Below are positions 7,653-17,482 of a DNA stretch of 64,000 bases, piece after piece (within the stretch, counting starts at the first letter, position 1; every line of letters starts with the position of its first letter). Under the pieces are notes generated by a model. That model worked only from the letters and a program-made list of their open reading frames with translations, did not search any database and was not told where the DNA came from. Source of the stretch: Estrella lausannensis (GTDB lineage: Bacteria > Chlamydiota > Chlamydiia > Chlamydiales > Criblamydiaceae); the NCBI RefSeq assembly GCF_900000175.1, contig NZ_CWGJ01000028.1, positions 158,065-222,064 of the forward strand, written 5' to 3'. Both the position numbers and the translations under genes were made by a program.

Positions 7653-9872
7653 TTATCGTCTGCGCCTTCTGTTATTCTTCTTGGCTCTCTCGGGTCTGTG
7701 TTTCCTTTCTTTGCCTCTCGAGGCAAAGTCAGATTTGTCCGGAACTTCGGAGAGGAGCTCCCATTTTGTCTCTTTCATGATCAGGTCGACGTTGTGCAAG
7801 AAGGCGGTAACAGGTGTTCCCGTGGTAAATGTCTCTCCTGTGGAGCGCCCTTTGAGCTCTTTTCGTCTTTCATTGTATTCATAGTAGTCTTTACCGATCT
7901 CGGAAATGTGGATGAAAGTCTCCAGCATGATGTCCAAAATGTCGATCGTGATTCCGAAAGGTTTCACGGAAGTGACGACAGCTTTGAATTCCCTGAACGG
8001 CTCATTGCTTTTTAGAGCGGCCAAATAGCGCAGCTTTTTGAGCAGCACGACGTTCTGTTCCGCTTTCGAAGACAACCTTTCCTGCTCCGAGAGAGTTGAA
8101 GTGATCTTGTCCAAATTTTGCTCATCGACAGGCTCTCCAGAGAGTAGTCTGTGGATAATAAGGTCTGCGTAGCGCCGAATGGGGCTTGTGAAATGGCAGT
8201 AGTGGGTGAGCGAAAGGCCGTAGTGTCCGATATTGTCCGGAGAGTAGTACGCCATGCGCATCCGCCGGATGTAGTTGGTTGCGAGGTATTGGCCGTAGGG
8301 CGTGTCTACCGCCTTGGCGAATAGCTTCTGGATAAGTTGAGGAGAGGGGTTGTCCTCGATTTCAAAACCGAACGAGCGTGCCATCAGTGCGAATTCCTGA
8401 ATGTTCTCCTCTTGTGGAATATCATGGACGCGGTATGCAACGCTTTTACCTTCGTTGGCAAGATGTGTCGCCACTGTCTCATTGGCCTTCAGCATGAACT
8501 CTTCAATCATTTGGTGAGTGATGTCATACTCGACGGTTTCTGTGCCTGTGGGAACGCCTTGATCGTCAACTTTGATGATGAGCTCCGGCAGGGCTAAGTC
8601 GACGCTGCCTCTTTCCATTCTCTGCTTCTTCAGCAATGTCGCCAGCTCAACCATCAGAAGGAGTTTGTCGCGTAAAGGGCTTTCTTTATCGCTGTCAAGC
8701 AGCTTTTTGGCTTGCTTGTAGGTAAGCCTTTTTGCGCTTTTGATATAGCTGCGCTGTATGGTGTATTTTGTCATCTCTCCCTTTTTATCGAATTCCATCA
8801 GGGCGCTATAGGTGAGACGGATGCAATTGGGTCTTAAGCTGCACAGGTTTTCAGAGAGTTCTTTGGGCAGCATCGGAAGGCACATTCCCGGGAAGTAAGT
8901 GGAGTTGCAGCGTCTTTCCGCTTCTTTATCGAGAGCCCCTCCGGGTTTGACGTAGTGGGAGACGTCGGCGATGTGAACTCCCAGCTTATAACCTTTCTTT
9001 CCCTTCTCGATCGAGATGGCATCGTCGAAGTCCTTTGCTGTGTCAGGGTCGATTGTGGTCGTGAAATCTTGTGTTAAGTCCAGTCTGCCTTCCAGATCGC
9101 TCTTTTTAACACGTGCCCCAAACAGCTTGGCTTCGTTAAGAGCCTTGATGGGGAACGTGGAGGAAAGATCAAACTCTTCAATGGCTGCCGGAATATCGAT
9201 TTTTGGGTCGTGGATGCTGCCTATTGTGTGGAGCCATTTTCCTTCCGCCATCTTCTCTTTGGAGCCCCAGTCAAGGATTTCCATTACGATGCGGTCTCCG
9301 ACCGAGAGAGTAACTTCGTGAGAGGGTTGAATGAAGATGCGCTGGCTTGTCCCGAGAAGCGGCGCATAGGCATGAAAGTAGCCTGCATTGTCAATTTCCG
9401 ACACGATTCCCGCCAAGTGCTTGCGCGATCTTTCAAGAATCATGGAAACTCTTCCCTCTGGTCCCTTTTCCGGGCAGGGCCCTGCCGCCAAGACGGCTTC
9501 CACTCTATCGCCATCGACCGCGTTTTGTGTGAGGTGCTTCGGAATGAAAATGTCTCCGCCACACTCAAAACCGGGGTCGGTAACCACAAATCCAAATCCC
9601 TTGGGGTGCATTCGGATAGTTCCCGTAATGCCTTCAGGATGAGGTTTTTGCTTGACGGAAAAGCCCTCTCCGCTTCCGGCCATTTCTCCACCTGTCTTCA
9701 GTTCCGTTAAAATTTCCTCGATGACAGGGGCGTGCTCTTCCGGCAGGCTCAGCCTTTGTAAAATTTCTGCGACAGTGAGTGGTGATTTTCTTGCCCCAAG
9801 GAACTCCCTTAAAACTTTAGTTAAGTTGTCCTTGAGACGAACTTGCTTTGACTTTTTGCGTTTTTTTGCCAT
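7653..9872 (-). CDS. rnr: Ribonuclease R (RNB family 3'-5' exoribonuclease)
   Basis: Processive 3'-5' exoribonuclease that degrades structured RNA. 739 residues, the usual length. In order: a basic N-terminus (MAKKRKKSKQVRLKDNLT), a helix-turn-helix segment, cold-shock domains (GTIRMHPKGFGFVVTDPGFE), the RNB catalytic domain with the metal-binding aspartates in TTIDPDTAKDFDDAISIEK and the segment PITRRYADLIIHRLL-like SPIRRYADLIIHR, then an S1 domain (FKAVVTSVKPFGITIDILD) and a basic tail ending NNRRRRR. The RNB aspartates are intact. The start ATG has TAGGA upstream. It is divergent from leuS across a 509-bp gap holding a nested repeat. Confidence 0.95.
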   Translation of the reverse strand: MAKKRKKSKQVRLKDNLTKVLREFLGARKSPLTVAEILQRLSLPEEHAPVIEEILTELKTGGEMAGSGEGFSVKQKPHPEGITGTIRMHPKGFGFVVTDPGFECGGDIFIPKHLTQNAVDGDRVEAVLAAGPCPEKGPEGRVSMILERSRKHLAGIVSEIDNAGYFHAYAPLLGTSQRIFIQPSHEVTLSVGDRIVMEILDWGSKEKMAEGKWLHTIGSIHDPKIDIPAAIEEFDLSSTFPIKALNEAKLFGARVKKSDLEGRLDLTQDFTTTIDPDTAKDFDDAISIEKGKKGYKLGVHIADVSHYVKPGGALDKEAERRCNSTYFPGMCLPMLPKELSENLCSLRPNCIRLTYSALMEFDKKGEMTKYTIQRSYIKSAKRLTYKQAKKLLDSDKESPLRDKLLLMVELATLLKKQRMERGSVDLALPELIIKVDDQGVPTGTETVEYDITHQMIEEFMLKANETVATHLANEGKSVAYRVHDIPQEENIQEFALMARSFGFEIEDNPSPQLIQKLFAKAVDTPYGQYLATNYIRRMRMAYYSPDNIGHYGLSLTHYCHFTSPIRRYADLIIHRLLSGEPVDEQNLDKITSTLSEQERLSSKAEQNVVLLKKLRYLAALKSNEPFREFKAVVTSVKPFGITIDILDIMLETFIHISEIGKDYYEYNERRKELKGRSTGETFTTGTPVTAFLHNVDLIMKETKWELLSEVPDKSDFASRGKERKHRPERAKKNNRRRRR

Positions 9873-9911
9873 ATAATCCTATTCTTAAAAGGGCGCTTTT
9901 GCTCCGTGAGA

Positions 9912-10224
9912 TATAAACCGAAAGTGTCTCAAAAATTGGGATTTTGGCCTTGCGAAAGCCTTCGGGTTCTGTAGAGACTGTTCACAAACTGAAATCATTT
10001 GATTCGGTTATATGCTTCGGAAACATTTTCAGAATATTGGGTTGATATGCTGAAAGTTTTTTCGAAGCTTATAACCAAATCCAGCAGCAAAGTATACTGA
10101 TTTGAGTTTGTGGGCAGTCTTTGCGATAGTAACTCACCTCATATTTAATATTAGGTAAGTTTCAATCTTGCAACCACGATAGCTTTCTCTTTGCCAAAAA
10201 CCAAATTTTGAGACATTTTTGGTA
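9912..10224. repeat. Family A element interrupted by a family B element
   Basis: Left arm 9912-9972 (AAACCGAAAGTGTCTCAAAA, then TTGCGAAAGCC). A family B element occupies 9973-10121. The family A unit then resumes with its inner stem (ACTCACCTC...TTAGGTAAGT) and right arm CTTTGCCAAAAACCAAATTT with TTGAGACATTTTTGGTA at 10187-10224. Removing the insert restores a unit of about 164 bp, close to the other full-length copies. This is direct evidence that family B moved after family A was in place. Confidence 0.75.
9973..10121. repeat. Family B MITE-like element, full copy
   Basis: About 149 bp. Ends are AGACTGTTCACAAACTGAAA and, at the right, the imperfect complement TGATTTGAGTTTGTGGGCAG followed by TCT. 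The interior (ATTTTCAGAATATTGGGTTG, ATATGCTGAAAGTTTTTTCG) matches the copy at 46955-47111, so the family has a conserved body as well as ends. No coding capacity. Confidence 0.75.
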
Positions 10225-10381
10225 AAGTTCGACATCAAGACCTCTATAGCGAAAAGCGTCTCAAGCTGACCTTTACAAATCCTGGAGATCTTCCAGGGAA
10301 AGGCAGTTTTTCATTCTGGGAAGATAGTTACCCAAACAAACGCCTTCAGAAACACTACGATAAATTTGAGTCAGGGTCCTC

Positions 10382-12940
10382 ATGAGATATAATCATAAAG
10401 CAATTGAAGCTAAATGGCAAAAAATTTGGGATCAAACCAAGCCATTCAAATCAGAAAGGGATGACAATAAGCCAAAATATTATGTCCTGGATATGTTTCC
10501 CTACCCTTCCGGATCAGGGCTTCACGTTGGCCATGTCGAGGGTTACACCGCTACCGATATTATTGCCAGGTACAAAAGGCAGAAGGGGTTTAACGTTCTT
10601 CATCCGATGGGCTGGGACAGCTTCGGACTTCCGGCTGAGCAGTACGCCGTCAGGACAGGAACACACCCCAGGGAAACCACGAAAAAAAATATCGACACCT
10701 TCAGACGGCAACTTAAATCTTTAGGATTCAGCTACGACTGGGACAGGGAGTTTGCGACATCCGATCCCCGTTATTACAAATGGACGCAGTGGATTTTCAC
10801 CAAGCTTTATGAAAAAGGGCTCGCTTATGAAGCCGATATGATGGTCAATTTCTGCCCTGCCCTGGGAACTGTGCTCGCCAACGAAGAGGTCGAGGATGGA
10901 AAAGCCAAAGAGGGCGGCCATGCCGTGGAGAGACGTCCTCTGCGCCAGTGGGTGCTCAAGATCACCGCTTATGCTGAAGAGCTTATCCGTGACCTAGATC
11001 TAGTCGATTGGCCCGAAAGCTTGAAAAGATTGCAAATCAACTGGATAGGGAAAAGTGAGGGAGCCAAGATCTTCTTCCCCGTAAAAGATCGTAAGGAACA
11101 AATCGAGATCTTCACCACCTGTCCGCATACTCTTTTTGGCGTGACCTACATGGTTCTCGCTCCTGAACACCCCTTTGTTGCTGACCTGACGACCCCCGAG
11201 CAACAATCTGCTGTTTTGGCCTATCAGAAAGAGGTCATGAGCGAAAGCGACATGGAAAGGACTGAGGTGGGTAAGAAGAAGACAGGGGTCTTCACAGGCA
11301 GTTATGCCATCAACCCGGCGACTGGTGAGCCAATTCCGATCTGGATCGCCGATTATGTTCTCATGGGATATGGAACAGGAGCTGTTATGGCTGTGCCTGC
11401 CCATGACGAAAGGGATTTTGAGTTTGCCAAGCAGTTTAACCTACCGATCAGAGCTGTCATCACTCCTCAAGAAAAGGACATCAAGGATGGGGAAAGTGTG
11501 GAGACGGTTCATGAGGAGATTGTCAAAGGGCTGCGGTGCTGGATCCACGATGGTCTTATCATCAATAGCTCTTCGAGAGTTTTTTCGATCAACGGTAAAA
11601 GTGTCGAAGAGGCGAAAAAAGCGATCGTGGAGTGGATGGAAGAGGAAAAGTCTGGTGAGCGCGCTATCTGCTATAAGCTGCGCGACTGGCTCTTCTCCCG
11701 TCAGCGCTACTGGGGCGAGCCTTTCCCTATTTTGCACTTTGCCGATGGCACTAAGAGGGTGCTGGGAATCGACGAACTGCCTCTGATACCACCTGAGATT
11801 AGTGACTTCAAGCCCGCAGGGGATGGTCAAAGTCCGTTGTCCAAAGTTAAGGAATGGGTGGAAATTGAAGACCCCAAAACTTCGAGAGCGGCAAGAAGGG
11901 AGACCAATACCATGCCGCAGTGGGCCGGCTCTTGCTGGTACTATCTGAGATTTGTCGATCCCGGTAATGAAAACGAAGCGTGGGAGCCGGGTAAGGAAAA
12001 GTACTGGCTGCCGGTCGACCTTTATGTCGGGGGAGTGGAACATGCCGTACTCCATCTTTTATACGCCAGGTTCTGGCATAAGGTTCTCTATGACTTGAAG
12101 CTCGTGTCGACCAAAGAGCCTTTCCAGTCACTAAGGAACCAAGGGCTGATTGTGGCAAGGTCGTTCCAAGATGAGAATAACCTCTACGTAGAACCGGCAG
12201 ATGTCGTGGAGAAGGGAGGCAAGTATTTTCACAAAGTGACGGGCCAATCTCTTAAAAGCCAAGTTGAGAAGATGTCGAAATCGAAGCTCAACGGCATCAC
12301 GCCAGATGATATTATCGAAGAGTTTGGAGCTGACGCGTTGAGGCTTTATGAGATGTTCATGGGGCCGCTCGAGAAAGAGAAGGTTTGGAATACCGATGCT
12401 GTCAGCGGTTGCCGCAGGTTCTTGCAAAGGTTTTACGATCTGTCGGATTCGGAGCTGCTCCAGGATGAAGACACGGAGGAGGCAAACAAGCTGGCACACC
12501 GGTTGGTTCGTTCGGTCACAAAAGACATTGAAGCGCTTCAGTTTAATACCGCGATCTCGACGATGATGGAGTTCATCAACGACTTCACGAAGCTGCCGAA
12601 GCATCCAAAATCTGCTGTGGGATGCCTCGCTCAGTGCTTGCAGCCTTTTGCTCCGCATATGGCCGCAGAAGTTTGGGAGCGTCTGAAGCTAGAAGGTGAT
12701 ATCAATACCAAGCCCTATCCTGAAGTTGATGAGAAGTACCTTGTGGACGCGACGGCGACGTATGTGGTGCAGGTCAATGGAAAGTTGCGAGGGCGTTTTG
12801 AGTTGCCGAAGGATCGTGAAGAGAAAGAGATCCTGGCTTTGGCCAAGGAAAATCCGCTTGTATCGAAGCATCTTGACGGCAAGATGATTCTAAAAGTGGT
12901 TTTTGTCCCTAACAAGCTTTTGAATATCGTCACCGAGTAG
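10382..12940 (+). CDS. leuS: Leucyl-tRNA synthetase
   Basis: Class I synthetase charging tRNA-Leu, 852 residues. The HIGH-type motif HVGH is at residues 48-51 within YPSGSGLHVGHVEGY; KMSKS is at about residue 630 (EKMSKSKLNGITPDDIIEEF). The CP1 editing domain is present, with TTCPHTLFG and the conserved GYGTGAVMAVPAHDERD that binds mischarged adenosine, so proofreading is likely intact. The zinc-region and anticodon-binding helices follow, with the C-terminal VQVNGKLRGRFELPKD domain. The start ATG has only a weak CAGGG upstream. A strong hairpin after the stop probably ends transcription. Confidence 0.97.
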   Translation: MRYNHKAIEAKWQKIWDQTKPFKSERDDNKPKYYVLDMFPYPSGSGLHVGHVEGYTATDIIARYKRQKGFNVLHPMGWDSFGLPAEQYAVRTGTHPRETTKKNIDTFRRQLKSLGFSYDWDREFATSDPRYYKWTQWIFTKLYEKGLAYEADMMVNFCPALGTVLANEEVEDGKAKEGGHAVERRPLRQWVLKITAYAEELIRDLDLVDWPESLKRLQINWIGKSEGAKIFFPVKDRKEQIEIFTTCPHTLFGVTYMVLAPEHPFVADLTTPEQQSAVLAYQKEVMSESDMERTEVGKKKTGVFTGSYAINPATGEPIPIWIADYVLMGYGTGAVMAVPAHDERDFEFAKQFNLPIRAVITPQEKDIKDGESVETVHEEIVKGLRCWIHDGLIINSSSRVFSINGKSVEEAKKAIVEWMEEEKSGERAICYKLRDWLFSRQRYWGEPFPILHFADGTKRVLGIDELPLIPPEISDFKPAGDGQSPLSKVKEWVEIEDPKTSRAARRETNTMPQWAGSCWYYLRFVDPGNENEAWEPGKEKYWLPVDLYVGGVEHAVLHLLYARFWHKVLYDLKLVSTKEPFQSLRNQGLIVARSFQDENNLYVEPADVVEKGGKYFHKVTGQSLKSQVEKMSKSKLNGITPDDIIEEFGADALRLYEMFMGPLEKEKVWNTDAVSGCRRFLQRFYDLSDSELLQDEDTEEANKLAHRLVRSVTKDIEALQFNTAISTMMEFINDFTKLPKHPKSAVGCLAQCLQPFAPHMAAEVWERLKLEGDINTKPYPEVDEKYLVDATATYVVQVNGKLRGRFELPKDREEKEILALAKENPLVSKHLDGKMILKVVFVPNKLLNIVTE

Positions 12941-12968
12941 CAAGCTTAGATTGTTTGCACCATCTTGT

Positions 12969-13005
12969 TCATCCAAGGCATCCTCTTTGAGGATGCTTTG
13001 GATAT
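12969..13005. terminator. Hairpin between convergent leuS and the 974-residue gene
   Basis: ATCCAAGGCATCCTC and GAGGATGCTTTGGAT pair over 15 bp (one G-T) around a TTT loop. It lies between the ends of two convergent genes, so it probably serves both strands, although no long T run follows. Confidence 0.6.
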
Positions 13006-13066
13006 CTCTAAATTTGGGCTTTCTCTGGGCCGCACACAAATTTTTCAGTCTTTTTCGGCATTGTCT

Positions 13067-15991
13067 CTAAACAGTGGTTAGTTCACCACTCGAGACAAGA
13101 GCTGTTTCCCTTTTGATCGACAGATCCGCCGTTGCGAGCGCCCTTGCTGCGATATCTTTTAGCCTAAAGACTAAGTTGGAGTTGAGCGTCTCATTTTGCA
13201 GCAGGCGATTGTAGATCCTTCGAACGGTGTTGTCGATAGCCGATGAGTCCATTCCCAGGAAAGGGGTAGCAATCAGGGATTGGAATGTTCCTGTAAACCC
13301 TGTAGAGGGTACGGCCAAGTTGTAGAAGATGTCATAGACGAGCCCCGAAATTCTGCTGATCGATCTCGAAAGATCGACAGGCGGATTTCCTTCCTCTTCA
13401 CCAAATAAGAGTTCCATCATCGTCTCTTTATCGGAAAACTTCTCCTGGAGCTTCGAGAAAAGAAGCTCGACGAGCAGGTAGTCATCGTTTTTGAATCTGT
13501 TCAATGTTTTTGCAAGAGACTGATTGATCTGGTGCTTGAACGAGGTTACAATTTGCTGGGTAAACATCCCTCCAAACTCTCCGACGCCAAAGAGAAGGTC
13601 GAGCACGATTTCAGAGTAAATGTTTGTGCTGTTTTCTTCGGTACTGCCCTCGCCCGCCAGGTATTTACCGACAGCTTCGTCAGGTGCATCCAGCGCGAAC
13701 TCACGACTTGCAAGTACATCTTCAAACTCTTTGATCAGGGGATAGGCAATACGGGTTAGATAAGTTTCTTTTGGATAGACACCACCATTTCTCCTGAATT
13801 CCGATGATTTGGCGCTGAACAGGGTAAACAGTTTTTCCCCGAGCTGTTCTTCGGCGGCAGCAAGTCGTTTAGTTTTCTCAAACGCCTGCATGATAAAGGC
13901 TTCTATTTCGTCAAGGTTTGGCAGCACAGCTTCCCTTGCGAAATCATGGTGAAGGCGATGCCCCTGACCCGGGCCGGAGAGAGCAGTTTTGACTTTCGAT
14001 ATGTTGAAAGTCTCAATCGCTTCCCCTTTGAAAACCTCTTCCAGATCCTCAAGGATAAGATCGGTCACTTTTTTGATCGATTCTTCGATATTTTCTGAAG
14101 ATCGCGCTGCCTGCCTCAACTTTTGAAGGATAAAGAGGCGGATCCCTATCATAAGCGCGGTAAGATCCGATTTAGTGGAGCGGATGTGTGTCAATTCGGT
14201 TTTCAACTCTCTCACTGACAAAGAGGCCGCATGCCTTGAGATCACGTCAATACACTGCTCTTCAATCACAGGGGCCAATTGGCTTTCAATCATCTGTGAG
14301 AAGTGTTCGGGTGTGATGAGTGTTTTGAAAAGGTTGTAGATTTTGGTGGAAAGAAGTTGACGCACCTGCGATTTGGCTGTTGTCAGGATAAATTGCTGCA
14401 CGATGTTGCTGATCAGAGTCTTCATATCTGCGGCTAAAGTGAAATCGGCGGGAAGAAATCTTTGGACGAAAGCTTCCAGTTCAGAGACAACTTCTTTAAA
14501 TTCTTCAGGGATGATGACCTTTCGCCATAGGTTGGTCAAGCCGTCTATCTCGACAATACGATCATCTTCAACTATCTGCTTTTTGGGGAGCAGGGTTTCG
14601 ACCAGCTGTTGGCAAAGATCCGAGATAAAGACCTCTTCGATAGACCCTTTCCAATTCATGAACTCACGCGATACGGGCCAGGTGATTGGATCCTTATCCT
14701 GTGGGATGGTGGCGATCTCGACTATTTTAGGATGGGCTTCGGGATACGTGGCAAATCTCTTGGCACACGCCTTGATGAATTCAGCTTCCACGTCCGGCCT
14801 GCTTGTCCGGTGTTTGTAGACCGATCCGGTTTCTGAAATGATACTTTCTTTGGCTTTGAGATAGGTCTTTGTGTGCTGGAAAAGGGCGAATGTAAGATCG
14901 TCTACCAGTGTGGACATTTTAACATGGGAAAGAAGATCGGCGAGACGTCCCCCGAGTTCTTCAGTCAGCATTTGACTGTTTGCCTTCATGATATTTTCTA
15001 TCAGTTCCGGCAGGGTATCGATCACTCGTCCTTTTAAGTCGACGCATAGGGCATCAAATTTTTTATTGATAAGGATAGTCAGGCACTGTTGATAGATGGG
15101 CTCGATGACCGTTTGGGGATAGTGTCTTCGGTTATGCTCCGTATGGAATTGAGGGGATCTCTCGTCATTAAAGATCCAGTTGATAAGGGGGGTTGTATAA
15201 AAGGAAAGAGTGTTCCCGTTGGGCAGAGTCAGTTTCTCTTGCTCTATCAACTCCTGGCATGCCTGTTCAAGACTTTCCTTGATTTGCAGCCGGTGGCGGT
15301 CTCTATCCTCATTTTCAATCAGCCAGTTCAAGGCTTTTTTGGAAGACTCCTGGAAAATGACGTTTTCCCCTTGGGGTAAAGGGGTGGTTCTCAGCAAGTC
15401 GAAAATAGGAACGCGCAGCTGGAAGCCAATCTGAATGACAAGGGCCGAGAGGTCTTTAATCATTTGCGTCGCTTTATCGACAAATTCTTCCCGCCGCTCC
15501 ATTAGAGGCAGAATCTTTCTTTCCTGGAAACAGTCTACGACATTTTCTACCACAGAACTCATAGATCCCCTCATATGCTGCAGGGCGATCGGGAAATCCT
15601 TGGTCTCATAGTCGCTAACCGGAGGCTCTTCTATAGGCGGGTTCTCCACCCCTTCGTGCACAGGCAGTGTTTGATCGATCTGACTCCTCGTCATCAAAAG
15701 CAGAGGCCGAAGGCTTGCGTAATCATTTTTTTGAGGACGGTTCAGGGGTTTCAAATAACTTTCGCGTTGAATCTTTTTAAAGGCATTCAGCTGCGATTCT
15801 TCGAGTTGGTAGGGATCTGATTTCCAAAACTGGAAAAAATCAAAAATCGCCTTCACGACTTCGATGATTAAAGTGATGATCTTCACGAGGATGTTGGGCT
15901 TGTGGTCGCTTTCCACATAAGCAAGTGTGGGACGGGGGATAGCGCTTTGAGCGATGGGGGGCGTGGCTCCCACAGTACTGATGGTGGTCAT
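13067..15991 (-). CDS. Large protein of unknown function (974 residues)
   Basis: No family recognised. Starts MTTISTVGATPPIAQS, preceded by a good AAGGAG. A hydrophobic stretch at about residues 33-53 (LVKIITLIIEVVKAIFDFFQ) could insert in a membrane. The rest is helix-rich and soluble, alternating charged helices, with a central YRKVIIPEEF-like region and a C-terminal part rich in Leu and Phe. No repeats, catalytic motif or classical signal peptide seen. The 992-residue gene at 30816 has a similar plan (short polar N-terminus, one or two hydrophobic helices, long helical body) but no obvious sequence match. A chlamydial secreted or inclusion-associated protein is one possibility, by inference only. 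A hairpin shared with leuS follows the stop. Confidence 0.75.
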   Translation of the reverse strand: MTTISTVGATPPIAQSAIPRPTLAYVESDHKPNILVKIITLIIEVVKAIFDFFQFWKSDPYQLEESQLNAFKKIQRESYLKPLNRPQKNDYASLRPLLLMTRSQIDQTLPVHEGVENPPIEEPPVSDYETKDFPIALQHMRGSMSSVVENVVDCFQERKILPLMERREEFVDKATQMIKDLSALVIQIGFQLRVPIFDLLRTTPLPQGENVIFQESSKKALNWLIENEDRDRHRLQIKESLEQACQELIEQEKLTLPNGNTLSFYTTPLINWIFNDERSPQFHTEHNRRHYPQTVIEPIYQQCLTILINKKFDALCVDLKGRVIDTLPELIENIMKANSQMLTEELGGRLADLLSHVKMSTLVDDLTFALFQHTKTYLKAKESIISETGSVYKHRTSRPDVEAEFIKACAKRFATYPEAHPKIVEIATIPQDKDPITWPVSREFMNWKGSIEEVFISDLCQQLVETLLPKKQIVEDDRIVEIDGLTNLWRKVIIPEEFKEVVSELEAFVQRFLPADFTLAADMKTLISNIVQQFILTTAKSQVRQLLSTKIYNLFKTLITPEHFSQMIESQLAPVIEEQCIDVISRHAASLSVRELKTELTHIRSTKSDLTALMIGIRLFILQKLRQAARSSENIEESIKKVTDLILEDLEEVFKGEAIETFNISKVKTALSGPGQGHRLHHDFAREAVLPNLDEIEAFIMQAFEKTKRLAAAEEQLGEKLFTLFSAKSSEFRRNGGVYPKETYLTRIAYPLIKEFEDVLASREFALDAPDEAVGKYLAGEGSTEENSTNIYSEIVLDLLFGVGEFGGMFTQQIVTSFKHQINQSLAKTLNRFKNDDYLLVELLFSKLQEKFSDKETMMELLFGEEEGNPPVDLSRSISRISGLVYDIFYNLAVPSTGFTGTFQSLIATPFLGMDSSAIDNTVRRIYNRLLQNETLNSNLVFRLKDIAARALATADLSIKRETALVSSGELTTV

Positions 15992-16138
15992 CGAATACTC
16001 CTTATTATATACTTATTAAACTAAGAGGAATAACGATATCATTAATGGAAGTTCTTTGCAATTTTGGGCAAAGAGAGTGTTAACGGAATCGGGTTTTCAT
16101 CGATTGGAAAAATTTCCAAAGGCGATCGTCTATGAGGC

Positions 16139-16183
16139 CGCCTACAAACAAATCATACGATTCCAGTTTGTGGACAGTTCCTA
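16139..16183. repeat. Compact family B palindrome
   Basis: About 45 bp consisting of the two family B ends back to back (CTACAAACAAATC and GATTCCAGTTTGTGGACAG), without the element body; compare 24026-24076. Confidence 0.5.
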
Positions 16184-16215
16184 GTCATTCCGCGGTGTTG
16201 AGAGGACGCACTTTA

Positions 16216-16294
16216 TACTAGGTGATTTACAATCTCTCACTCTTGGGCAGCTTCCTCTTGTCAAAGATCAATTTTTTAGACATTTTCGTTATGG
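16216..16294. repeat. Family A right half, degenerate
   Basis: Contains the inner-stem trace TAGGTGATTTACAATCTC and a right end ATTTTTTAGACATTTTCG; the left half is absent. Confidence 0.45.
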
Positions 16295-16508
16295 CTCTAT
16301 CAATATATTATAATGAATTTTTAGAACTTAGGGCTGTACTAAAACTTAAATAATTTGGCTCCCATTAACTTGTCTCAATAAAAATTTTCATATAAAACTA
16401 CTGAATCTTTTATGAGGACAGGCTCGTGGAAAAAGGCGGATTTTTGGCCCGATTCATCAATTAAAGGAAGTGTCCGAGAAAAGCAAGTAATTTATTGGGG
16501 GTAAAAAG

Positions 16509-17441
16509 ATGAGTTCTGTCGGGCAGATGTATCGAGTGGTAGTTCCTGTTGCGGAGCTTAGAAAGAGAGCTTTTATTCCCTTGCAACCCGAATGGATCGA
16601 CCGAGAGCTTGAGACGCAGTTGCTTTTAGGTGAGGATGTTAAACTGCTTGCAGAGGAGGGTGATTTATACTTTATCGAAGCGGTAGAGCAGGAGGTGTTC
16701 AGTCTGGAGAGGGGATGGGAAGGGTACCGAGGTTATATTCGAAAAGACGCAGTTTGCCAGCAGGTTGGACAAGGGCAAGCAAGAGGTGTTGTTTTAAATT
16801 TTAATACAGCTTTATATCCCGATAAAAGGGGGCTTCAGCCTTTATCGATTCTGTCGTATGGATCGACGGTCTCTTTGTGCGGTGAGGAAGATTGGCTTTC
16901 CGTGCAGCTCGATCAAGGAAGGCAAGGTTGGATCAGGAGAGAAGCTGTCACTGAATCGGAGCGGCTGTCAGCGGCTTCGTCTGGAATTTCGGCTCTTTCA
17001 GAAGCAAAAAAATTCTTGGGTACCCGCTATTTTTGGGGCGGGAGGAGCTCTCCGACTGCTGAAGAGAAGCCTTTCAGGGGAGTGGATTGTTCCGGTCTTG
17101 TGCACTTAAGTTACAAAGCAATAGGAGTCAACATCCCAAGGAATGCGCATGATCAATTTTTGAAAGCTGCACAAATTCCCTTTGGCGAGCTTGAGCCGGG
17201 AGATCTGATTTTCTCCTCCGAAAAAGGAATTGAGGGTCGGATTGATCATGTGATGATGGCGGCAGGGCAGGGTCAATTAATTGAAGCTGTAATGAGCCAG
17301 GGGATTGTGCGTCTGATCCGTTGGGAAGAGAAATGGGCGGGTCATTCACCGGACATGAAACAGAGCTGCCAAAGGATCGGGGGGAGCGCCGTCTATGCCG
17401 CAACTTTTAGACCGTTTACTAAGAGACTGTCCACCAACTGA
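16509..17441 (+). CDS. NlpC/P60 cell-wall hydrolase with SH3-type domains
   Basis: 310 residues; ATG 16509 behind GGGGG. The N-terminal half (residues 1-150) looks like two bacterial SH3-like domains (YFIEAVEQEVFSLERGWEGY; LQPLSILSYGSTVSLCGEED). The C-terminal NlpC/P60 domain has the catalytic Cys194 in GVDCSGLVHLSYK, His247 in RIDHVMMA and the usual GDLIF segment. The family cleaves peptide stems of peptidoglycan, and chlamydial NlpC acts on the transient division-septum peptidoglycan. No signal peptide is seen. The last codons (RLSTN and the stop) are encoded by a family B terminus (AGACTGTCCACCAACTGA), so the natural C-terminus was replaced or extended by the element. Confidence 0.88.
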   Translation: MSSVGQMYRVVVPVAELRKRAFIPLQPEWIDRELETQLLLGEDVKLLAEEGDLYFIEAVEQEVFSLERGWEGYRGYIRKDAVCQQVGQGQARGVVLNFNTALYPDKRGLQPLSILSYGSTVSLCGEEDWLSVQLDQGRQGWIRREAVTESERLSAASSGISALSEAKKFLGTRYFWGGRSSPTAEEKPFRGVDCSGLVHLSYKAIGVNIPRNAHDQFLKAAQIPFGELEPGDLIFSSEKGIEGRIDHVMMAAGQGQLIEAVMSQGIVRLIRWEEKWAGHSPDMKQSCQRIGGSAVYAATFRPFTKRLSTN

Positions 17442-17460
17442 AATCGTAAGACCTTGTTTT
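17421..17460. repeat. Family B left end overlapping the NlpC stop codon
   Basis: AAGAGACTGTCCACCAACTG continues AAATCGTAAG; the right end is missing and a family A right half starts about 25 bp on. The element supplies the last codons of the preceding gene. Confidence 0.6.
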
Positions 17461-17482
17461 TAAATTATAAAATTGATGTTTT

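Larger units (their letters stand above)
15992..16508. other. Repeat-degenerate gap upstream of the NlpC gene
   Basis: 517 bp with decayed elements: a compact family B palindrome at 16139-16183 (ACAAACAAATC / GATTCCAGTTTGT), a degenerate family A right half at 16216-16294 (ending TTTAGACATTTTCGTTAT) and a possible family D pair at 16330-16432. The promoters of the two divergent genes must lie here, but no clear -35/-10 pair stands out. Confidence 0.5.
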
